Below the pieces are notes generated by a model. It did no database searches. It saw only the letters and a list, made by a program, of their open reading frames with translations, and was not told where the DNA came from. Made by a program: the position numbers and the translations under genes. DNA of 17,692 bases from DSFT01 sp032249175 (lineage in GTDB: Bacteria > Hydrothermota > Hydrothermia > LBFQ01 > DSFT01): positions 1 through 17,692 of the forward strand of contig JAVVGK010000019.1 of the NCBI GenBank assembly GCA_032249175.1. The letters run 5' to 3'. This document shows, one piece after another, positions 1 to 5,893 of the stretch (its first letter is position 1; each line of letters begins with the position of its first letter).

Positions 1-25
1 GCAACTACTTTAATTTTATTACCTT

Positions 26-31
26 TAAAAT
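26..31 (+). promoter_or_regulatory. Putative -10 box of dnaN (leaderless-type promoter)
   Basis: TAAAAT lies within CCTTTAAAATTTC and ends 9 bases before the dnaN ATG. There is no Shine-Dalgarno sequence between it and the start. If this is the -10 element, transcription would start at or within a few bases of the ATG. The same box recurs before six other genes in the window. No convincing -35 is visible, and the window edge leaves only 25 bases upstream. Confidence 0.45.
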
Positions 32-40
32 TTCAAAACT

Positions 41-1114
41 ATGAAATTTTCCATAGAAAAAAGAGAAATTGAAAAAGTTATCCCTATTATAAATAGAATT
101 TTACCAAAAGGGAAATCCTTAGATATTCTTAAATCAGTGCTTTTAGAAGTTTCTGGAAATAGTGTTTATATTACCTGCTGTAATACTGATATTCAATATA
201 ATGTTTCAATAGATGTTTATGATAGTGAAGATGGTAAAGTTCTTGTAAATGGCTCAACGCTTATTTCAATTTTAAAAAGTATTCCTTCATCCTCTATTAT
301 TAGCTTTGAAGAAATTAATAATGCTTTAAAAATATCGTCTGATGAAACCTATTATAAAATTCCTACTTTAAATCCTGATGATTACATTGAAGTTAATGAT
401 TTAAGAGAAAATTTAAAAATGTTTAAAGTTTCAAGGAAAAAAATTATAAAGTGCTTATCAAAAGTTGAATTTTGTACTGGTGAAGATGAAAACAGATTAT
501 TCCTTTCAGGAATTTTGTGGGATAATAAAGGAGAGTTGGCGAATTTCGTCGCATCTGATAGTTATAGATTAGGTTTATATACTGAAAATTTTGATGAAAA
601 TTATGGAGAATTCCAAGCAATTATCCCAAAAGATGTTTATAAAATTCTTGATGAAATTGAATATGAAAATATTGAAGTTGGATTTAGTGAAGATTATATG
701 GTAATTGGATTTATTAATGGATTTATGAATATAAGACTAATTTCAGGACCATATCCTGATTATAATGCTATATTTCCTGAAGGAATTGCTAACGAACTAT
801 ATGTCCATAAAAATGAGATTGAAACAAAGCTTAAAGCGATGTCGCCTTTAAATCCAGAAACATTTGGAATAAAATTTGATAAATCTATAACAATTTTTGC
901 TATATCTGATGATGGAGAAGAATTTAAATCAAATTTACTTGGAAAATATAATGGCGACAATATTGAGATTTATTTTCACTACAAAAGATTTTATGAGATT
1001 ATAAGAGAAATGGAAGATGATATTTACATTCACATTTATTCTGAAAGCCAACCTGTCTTAATAAAATCAGAAGAAGAAAATTTAAAATATCTTATAATGC
1101 CTGTTAAATTGTAG
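41..1114 (+). CDS. dnaN: DNA polymerase III sliding clamp, beta subunit
   Basis: This is the ring-shaped processivity factor that tethers the replicative polymerase to DNA. At 357 residues it is slightly short for the family (about 365-380) but spans all three clamp domains. Recognisable landmarks are ASDSYRLG (residues 171-178, the family's ATDGHRLA-type motif), LISGPYPDYNAIFP (233-246, equivalent of the RFPDY motif) and the C-terminal YLIMPVKL, which matches the usual YxxMPxRL ending. The ATG at 41 is the only sensible start; it is preceded by a TAAAAT box rather than a ribosome binding site. The gene leads an operon with clpP 10 bases downstream, an unusual neighbour because dnaN normally sits beside dnaA and recF. 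Identification is by family motifs and is secure. Confidence 0.95.
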   Translation: MKFSIEKREIEKVIPIINRILPKGKSLDILKSVLLEVSGNSVYITCCNTDIQYNVSIDVYDSEDGKVLVNGSTLISILKSIPSSSIISFEEINNALKISSDETYYKIPTLNPDDYIEVNDLRENLKMFKVSRKKIIKCLSKVEFCTGEDENRLFLSGILWDNKGELANFVASDSYRLGLYTENFDENYGEFQAIIPKDVYKILDEIEYENIEVGFSEDYMVIGFINGFMNIRLISGPYPDYNAIFPEGIANELYVHKNEIETKLKAMSPLNPETFGIKFDKSITIFAISDDGEEFKSNLLGKYNGDNIEIYFHYKRFYEIIREMEDDIYIHIYSESQPVLIKSEEENLKYLIMPVKL

Positions 1115-1118
1115 GAGG
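1113..1118 (+). promoter_or_regulatory. Shine-Dalgarno site of clpP
   Basis: AGGAGG overlaps the dnaN stop codon TAG (1112-1114) and ends 6 bases before the clpP ATG at 1125. It is a strong site and contrasts with the genes that begin transcription units here, which lack one. It fixes the clpP start. Confidence 0.85.
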
Positions 1119-1124
1119 TTAAAG

Positions 1125-1751
1125 ATGAAAAAATACAAAATTGAAAAATACAAGAAAATTTATGACCAATACTATATTCCATATGTAATTGAGCAAACAG
1201 CGAGAGGAGAAAGAGCATATGATATATATTCAAGATTACTTAAAGATAGAATTGTTTTTCTTGGAACAGCTATTGATGAATATGTAGGAAATTTAATTGT
1301 AGCACAGCTTTTATTTTTAGAAGCAGAAGACCCAGATAAAGATATAAACTTATATATTCACTCACCTGGTGGTTATGTAACAGCTGGACTTGCGATTTAC
1401 GATACAATACAATATATTAAACCTGATGTTGTAACAATATGTATTGGAATGGCAGCTTCTATGGCAGCAGTTTTGTTAGCTTCAGGAGCAAAAGGCAAGC
1501 GATTTTCATTACCAAATGCAAGAATAATGATTCATCAACCTTGGGGTGGTGTTCAAGGACAAGCAACTGATATTGAAATTGAAGCAAAAGAAATTTTAAG
1601 ATTAAAAGATTTGCTTATAAAAATTCTTTCTGAGCATACGGGACAATCATATGAAAAAATTCAAAAAGATACCGAAAGAAATTATTATATGTCTGCTTTT
1701 GAAGCAAAAGAATATGGAATGATAGATGAAGTAATAAAGAAAAGAAAATGA
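1125..1751 (+). CDS. clpP: ATP-dependent Clp protease proteolytic subunit
   Basis: This is the serine peptidase that forms the double heptameric chamber working with ClpX/ClpA-type unfoldases in the cytoplasm. The 208-residue length is normal. The catalytic triad is visible: Ser112 in GMAASMAA, His137 in RIMIHQP and Asp182 in KDTERNYYM. The IHSPGG oxyanion segment is at 78-83. The start is set by AGGAGG at 1113. The gene follows dnaN by 10 bases, and its stop overlaps the next ATG by 4 bases (ATGA), so the three genes are very probably cotranscribed and perhaps translationally coupled. No clpX or tig is adjacent, unlike the common tig-clpP-clpX arrangement. Confidence 0.97.
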   Translation: MKKYKIEKYKKIYDQYYIPYVIEQTARGERAYDIYSRLLKDRIVFLGTAIDEYVGNLIVAQLLFLEAEDPDKDINLYIHSPGGYVTAGLAIYDTIQYIKPDVVTICIGMAASMAAVLLASGAKGKRFSLPNARIMIHQPWGGVQGQATDIEIEAKEILRLKDLLIKILSEHTGQSYEKIQKDTERNYYMSAFEAKEYGMIDEVIKKRK

Positions 1752-4750
1752 AAATTTCTATAAAGTGGTTAATTTTTACTTTCATAACACTATTTGTTTC
1801 GTTTATATATTTTCTAACTACAGCTCCAACAGTTGTATTTTGGGATGTAGGAGAATTCCTTGCTTCAAGCTATAATTTGGGTGTTCCTCATCCCCCAGGA
1901 ACACCTTTATATGTTCTTCTTGCTAAGTTTTTCTCACTATTACCACTACCTTTAAAAGAATTAAAAGAATTATTACAAGGTTATCCCGCAAATCAATTTG
2001 TTTTAAGAGTGACTTTAATTCCAATTTTAAGTGGTGGTCTAATGGCAGGTTTCTTTTATTTAATTTTTGTAGAAGGTGTTAGCTTGTTTAAAAATCAATA
2101 TAACAATTATTGGGTTCATATAGCAGGAGCATTTGTAGGTTTAACACAAGCATTTACATATTCTCAATGGTTTAATTCAATTGAGGCAGAAACTTATACA
2201 CCTGCTCTCGTGTCAAATATCATAGCTATATATTTTGTAATTTTATATATTAAAACAAATAAGGCAAAGTGGTTATTGTTAGCAGGGTACATAATGGCAG
2301 TAGCAACAGGTATTCAGGCAATATCATTATTTGGTTTTATTGGATTGTTTTTATTTCTTGCTATATTTTATAGAAAGCAAATTTGGGATAATTACTTTAT
2401 AGGTGTTTTATCAGTTGGAATAGCAATTTTAGCAATCTGGTTTAATTCTTACAATATCCTTCAATATCATTATTATGAAACTGCATTAACTAACTTTCAA
2501 AAATTTTCAAATTCTGCTAATGTTATATCGGTAAATCCTTATGCTATTGCTGATGAAATGTCAAAATTAAGTAGAAATATCTTTGTGTTTAACTTTATTT
2601 TAATTTTATGCTATTTTGGAATTATTTGGACACTTTATAATATGAAAAAACTGAATTTTAACAATATCTTCTCAAATTTAATAATTATTTCAATTTTAAT
2701 TAGTATTTTCTTTCATTTTGCTTATAATGTTATTTTAGCAAGTATAAGCGGTTTTTTAGCTCTTATATTATTTTTCGCTTATACAAAACTTTATAAAAAT
2801 TGGAAGGGTGTGGCATTATTATTAGTTTTACTGGCTATTATTTGTGAATTTTGGTTATTAGCAAGAGCTTATTATTTAACGAATAATCCAATTGTTAGGA
2901 TAAATGAAGGTGATCCATCAAATTGGTTAGCATTTATGGATATGCTAACAAGAAAGCAATATGGACCTCCAAATCCCCTTGAAAGAAGAATCCCACTAAT
3001 TGAGCAATTACAAGTTTTATGGACTTATACCTCTTGGCAATTTATATCAATTCCATATATAACAAGAGAGCAATTTCTTCCAATTTTATATATTTTATTA
3101 GGATTAATGATTGTTGGAATTTTTGTAAATTATAGTGAAAATAAAAAATTATTCTGGTTATACTTCTTTGGACTTGTAGTAGCAGTAATTGGATTATTTA
3201 TTTATCAAAATCCAGCAGATGCTCCAAGCCTTCCTGTAAATCCAGCAAACGCTCAACCGGATATGATTACAGGACAAGTTAGAATGGAAGTAAGGGATAG
3301 GGAGTACTTCTATGTTTTGCTTTATGCTTCAATTATATTTTATAGTGGCTTTGGATTATTAGAAGTTTTAAGGATTATAAAAAAAGGAATTGACAGCCTA
3401 TTTTATAAGGAAGATTACTACAAAATACTAAATTTAAATAGAGATGCAAGTTTTGAGCAAATAGAAGAAGCATATAGGAAGATAAATGAAAAGTCAGAAA
3501 AGATAGAAGAAGCTTATAAGGTTCTTTCTAATCCTATTGAAAGAGAAAAATATAATCAAATGTTAATGAAAAGGGAAAAATTTAGTCCAAGTATCATAAT
3601 TACTACTTTAATAGGATTTTTATTTTCATTTGGTGTTGTTTTTGCTATGATAAATCATAATTGGAAATACAACGATAGGCATAAAAATTATATAGCAGAA
3701 GATTTTCCATATAATATTCTTTCAAGTCCAATTGTATCAAAAGATGGTGTTGTTCTATTTACGAATGGAGATAATGATACATTTCCTGTTTGGTTTGCTC
3801 AAGAAGTTTTAGGTTATAGAAGAGACATATTTAATGCTAACCTATCACTATTAAATACAAATTGGTATATAAAGCAACTTAAAGGATGGGGTGCTCCTAT
3901 AAGTTTTAGTTATGAAGATATTGATAAGCTACCTGTTTTTATACCTATTTCTAATAATAGATTTTTGCTATTGAGAGATTTGGCTATTAGAGATATGATT
4001 GCAACAAGTGTTGGTTATAAAACAAAAAATTATGTTAATGTTTTAACAGAAAAAGGAATTGTCAAAATTCCAAAAATTTACCTTGAAGATGGTGAAAAAT
4101 TTGTAAAGGAAGTTATAATTGGTAGGGAATTTAAAGTTCCAATTTATTTTTCAATTACTTGTGACCCTGATGCTTATAAAGATTATAAGAAATTATTTAT
4201 TCTTGAAGGATTAACTTGGCGTATAAATAATGATTATGTATCAGATACAAATGAAGAATTTTCTTCTATTAACATTCAAAGAACTGCCTATTTATTAAGT
4301 GGAAATTTTGACCCAATTGATTATATTGAAAATTACGCAAAAAAATATAAAGTCTTAAAAGATACAATTTTCAGATATAGAAGTATATTTGATGAAAGTG
4401 TTTATAAGGATGAAAATCACCAAAGAATTTATAGAAACTACGCAACAGTAGCATTTTCATTAGCAAATGCTTTAAAAATAAGGGGAGATTATGAAAAATC
4501 CATTAAATTTTTTGAATTCGGTAAAAGGTTTCTTCAAGCCTTAACATTAAAAGATAATTTCGTTTATATTCAAATTTATCAAGTTGATTTGGAAATTGCA
4601 GACAATTTAATAAATTTAAAGAAATTTGATGATGCTAAAAAACTATTAAATAGCTTAAAATCAGAAATTTTAAAAGTAAATGACCAAGAATTTATCAACT
4701 ATATGAATTTTAGAATAGAAGAAAAATTAAAGGCAATTGAGCAAAAATAA
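1748..4750 (+). CDS. DUF2723 multi-pass membrane protein with a degenerate J-domain insert and TPR-like C-terminus
   Basis: This 1000-residue integral membrane protein belongs to the DUF2723 (TMEM260-like, GT-C-type) family. Family hallmarks are APTVVFWDVGEFLASSY (26-42) followed by VPHPPGTPLY (46-55), a VRDREYF segment (515-521), NGDNDTFPVWFAQEVLG (673-689) and the SLLNTNWYIKQL stretch (700-711). The N-terminal 540 residues hold many hydrophobic segments; a further one lies near 615-637, followed by a large soluble region. Residues 556-603 resemble a DnaJ J domain (DYYKILNLNRDASFEQIEEAYRKI, then EEAYKVLSNPIEREKY), but the helix II-III loop with the HPD motif is missing. The end (about 880-1000) looks TPR-like. 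Related proteins are proposed or shown to be mannosyltransferases; the substrate here is unknown. The start overlaps the clpP stop by 4 bases. Confidence 0.88.
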   Translation: MKISIKWLIFTFITLFVSFIYFLTTAPTVVFWDVGEFLASSYNLGVPHPPGTPLYVLLAKFFSLLPLPLKELKELLQGYPANQFVLRVTLIPILSGGLMAGFFYLIFVEGVSLFKNQYNNYWVHIAGAFVGLTQAFTYSQWFNSIEAETYTPALVSNIIAIYFVILYIKTNKAKWLLLAGYIMAVATGIQAISLFGFIGLFLFLAIFYRKQIWDNYFIGVLSVGIAILAIWFNSYNILQYHYYETALTNFQKFSNSANVISVNPYAIADEMSKLSRNIFVFNFILILCYFGIIWTLYNMKKLNFNNIFSNLIIISILISIFFHFAYNVILASISGFLALILFFAYTKLYKNWKGVALLLVLLAIICEFWLLARAYYLTNNPIVRINEGDPSNWLAFMDMLTRKQYGPPNPLERRIPLIEQLQVLWTYTSWQFISIPYITREQFLPILYILLGLMIVGIFVNYSENKKLFWLYFFGLVVAVIGLFIYQNPADAPSLPVNPANAQPDMITGQVRMEVRDREYFYVLLYASIIFYSGFGLLEVLRIIKKGIDSLFYKEDYYKILNLNRDASFEQIEEAYRKINEKSEKIEEAYKVLSNPIEREKYNQMLMKREKFSPSIIITTLIGFLFSFGVVFAMINHNWKYNDRHKNYIAEDFPYNILSSPIVSKDGVVLFTNGDNDTFPVWFAQEVLGYRRDIFNANLSLLNTNWYIKQLKGWGAPISFSYEDIDKLPVFIPISNNRFLLLRDLAIRDMIATSVGYKTKNYVNVLTEKGIVKIPKIYLEDGEKFVKEVIIGREFKVPIYFSITCDPDAYKDYKKLFILEGLTWRINNDYVSDTNEEFSSINIQRTAYLLSGNFDPIDYIENYAKKYKVLKDTIFRYRSIFDESVYKDENHQRIYRNYATVAFSLANALKIRGDYEKSIKFFEFGKRFLQALTLKDNFVYIQIYQVDLEIADNLINLKKFDDAKKLLNSLKSEILKVNDQEFINYMNFRIEEKLKAIEQK

Positions 4751-4757
4751 TTTGCCT

Positions 4758-4763
4758 TAAAAT
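4758..4763 (+). promoter_or_regulatory. Putative -10 box before the broken gene at 4774
   Basis: CCTTAAAATTTAAAC contains TAAAAT, which ends 10 bases before an ATG. It is the same box seen before dnaN and other leading genes, so the promoter seems to have survived although the gene behind it is broken. Confidence 0.3.
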
Positions 4764-4773
4764 TTAAACTAAT

Positions 4774-5019
4774 ATGAGACTTAAAGTTTTATATTTTACA
4801 GACAATAATAAGTTTTTATAGCTCTTTAAGAAGGCTTTTGAATTAGAAGGAAAATTCAATTATTTTTATTCTCAAAAAAGAGCAAGACCTTTTAAAAAGT
4901 TAAAATGGATTTTGAAAAGAAGTTTCCTCGTCAAAGCTTTGAAATATCCCTGGGAGCAGTTTTTTCTATTGAAGATTACTAAGAAAACAATAAAAATTAT
5001 AAAGGAGGTTAAATTATAA
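4774..5019 (+). pseudogene. Broken short gene of unknown function (in-frame TAG), 3' end truncated at repeat copy A
   Basis: Reading from the ATG at 4774 gives MRLKVLYFTDNNKFL, then TAG (4819-4821). The same frame then stays open for about 65 codons (LFKKAFELEGKFNYFYSQ..., KALKYPWEQFFLLK...) until TAA at 5017-5019. Composition and codon use resemble the neighbouring genes, and the beginning looks like a Rossmann-type first strand. It could be the N-terminal fragment of a glycosyltransferase-like protein, but I cannot assign a family. It keeps the TAAAAT promoter box. The coding signal fades about where repeat A begins, so element insertion or deletion may have removed the rest. A second short expressed ORF downstream of the TAG is possible but has no clear start. 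Confidence 0.4.
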
Positions 5020-5035
5020 TAAATTCTTTTGGTGG

Positions 5036-5154
5036 TATAAAAAACTATAGATTTTTGGGGGAATTTAAGGAAGCGAAGTTTTAAGGAGAAGCCTTATTTT
5101 TAGGTTGGGTGGGGAAAATATAATAAATAGTTCTAGAATTATTGAACAAGGCAT
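5036..5154 (+). repeat. Interspersed repeat copy A (decayed)
   Basis: This shares with copy B the sequence order TATAAAAA, a GGGGGA(A)TTTAAG block, GAAGCGAAG, AGAAGCCTTA, the G-rich GGTTGGGTGGGGAAAATA, TAATAAA and the terminal AATTATTGAACAAGGCA. Its central hairpin is eroded and no left terminal repeat is visible; it begins at the end of the broken gene. It abuts copy B, and the two share the junction GGCATTGC. It appears to be the older copy of the tandem pair. Confidence 0.7.
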
Positions 5155-5356
5155 TGCTTTGTCTAATAATTATTGTTAAGTTCTTGACAATCAATAAGTT
5201 ATAAAAAATTTTCTAAAACTATTGATTTAATGGGGGATTTAAGGGGGCGAAGCCCCCAAGTCAAAAAATGGGGTTTTTTAAAGCCGAAGGCTTAATTTCA
5301 GGGTGGGTGGGGAAAATATAATAAAATAAACAATTCCAGAATTATTGGACAAGGCA
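5155..5356 (+). repeat. Interspersed MITE-like repeat copy B (most complete)
   Basis: The ends form an imperfect inverted repeat: TGCTTTGTCTAATAATT at 5155-5171 and AATTATTGGACAAGGCA at 5340-5356 (15 of 17 pair). Inside are the hairpin GGGGGC-GAA-GCCCCC (5243-5257), a second hairpin AAGCC-GAA-GGCTT (5281-5293) and the G-rich GGGTGGGTGGGG. From AAGTTATAAAAAATTTTC onward it is almost identical to the reverse complement of copy C at 8579-8754. Compared with C it carries about 22 extra bases near the left end, including TTGACA at 5184-5189. It has no coding capacity, so it would be non-autonomous if mobile. Confidence 0.85.
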
Positions 5357-5378
5357 GAAAAACATAATAAATAGGCTT

Positions 5379-5384
5379 TAAAAT
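5379..5384 (+). promoter_or_regulatory. Putative -10 box of the small membrane protein gene
   Basis: GGCTTTAAAATTTAAAA contains TAAAAT, which ends 6 bases before the ATG at 5391. There is no Shine-Dalgarno in between, so a leaderless transcript is likely if this is the -10 box. The right end of repeat B stops 38 bases before the ATG. Confidence 0.4.
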
Positions 5385-5390
5385 TTAAAA

Positions 5391-5864
5391 ATGCCTATTT
5401 TATATATATTAGGGATTATCTTTGGAGCAGGTGCTATTTTATGGCTTTTGGAATTCTTATTTAAAATAGCAAGTATTGTTATTGTAGCCTTAATTATAGG
5501 ATTTCTTGTTTATTATGTATCAAAAGGAGGTGATTTTGCCATGAATAACAAAACCATAGCAGGTATAATAACAGGGTTTGTTATATACATACTTCTTTTA
5601 ATCATCTTCAATTTTCCGATTTTTGAATACAAAGAAGGATGGTGGATCTTCTCTTCTATTAAGAAAGTAGGTCTTTTTGAATTTTTAAGAAGAGCTGGTT
5701 TCTCGCAAGAATTCATACACTTATTTTTACTTACCATTTCCTTCTTTTTAGGATTTTCATTTAGGGAAAGAGTTTTAGAAATTCTTAGTTCAGAAAGAAA
5801 GCAAATTGAATCTAATAAATCTAAAAGCAAAGAGATTGATAAACCTAAGGATTTTGAAAGTTAA
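5391..5864 (+). CDS. Small membrane protein of unknown function with possible second internal start
   Basis: I do not recognise a family in this 157-residue protein. Four hydrophobic segments are visible at about 3-22, 26-44, 56-75 and 106-123. A WW-containing loop (84-85) separates the third and fourth segments. A charged, lysine- and glutamate-rich tail (125-157) is presumably cytoplasmic. The outer start at 5391 has a TAAAAT box 6 bases upstream and no ribosome binding site. An internal, in-frame ATG at 5541 (Met51) is preceded by a near-perfect anti-Shine-Dalgarno complement, so a 107-residue form with two membrane segments may also be made, or may be the main product. The gene lies 29 bases before the methyltransferase/ATP-grasp gene on the same strand. 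Confidence 0.65.
   Translation: MPILYILGIIFGAGAILWLLEFLFKIASIVIVALIIGFLVYYVSKGGDFAMNNKTIAGIITGFVIYILLLIIFNFPIFEYKEGWWIFSSIKKVGLFEFLRRAGFSQEFIHLFLLTISFFLGFSFRERVLEILSSERKQIESNKSKSKEIDKPKDFES
5523..5534 (+). promoter_or_regulatory. Strong internal Shine-Dalgarno inside the small membrane protein gene
   Basis: AAAGGAGGTGAT matches the complement of the bacterial 16S rRNA 3' end over 12 bases and sits 6 bases before the in-frame ATG at 5541. It is the strongest such site in the window and lies inside an open reading frame. This suggests a second translation start at Met51. Confidence 0.6.
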
Positions 5865-5875
5865 AATTCATGCTC

Positions 5876-5881
5876 TAAAAT
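5876..5881 (+). promoter_or_regulatory. Putative promoter (-10) of the methyltransferase/ATP-grasp gene
   Basis: CTCTAAAATTTC contains TAAAAT, which ends 12 bases before the ATG at 5894. A TTGAAA at 5854-5859 lies 16 bases upstream and could be the -35, overlapping the end of the preceding gene. No Shine-Dalgarno is visible before the ATG. Confidence 0.45.
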
Positions 5882-5893
5882 TTCAAACTTGAA

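Noticed and set aside
4819..4821. In-frame TAG as a recoded codon (pyrrolysine or suppressor)
   Set aside because: The downstream frame has no recognised family, is short and ends at a repeat. nrdJ and the endonuclease end normally with TAG. A broken gene is simpler.
5001..5019. AAAGGAGG at 5001-5008 as a ribosome binding site for another gene
   Set aside because: No ATG, GTG or TTG lies at a suitable distance, and the following sequence is repeat A. It may be a relic of a lost gene, but nothing supports a gene call.
5184..5212. TTGACA inside repeat B as part of a strong promoter
   Set aside because: No TATAAT-like hexamer lies 16-18 bases downstream, and the segment is absent from copy C, so it is not a conserved part of the element.
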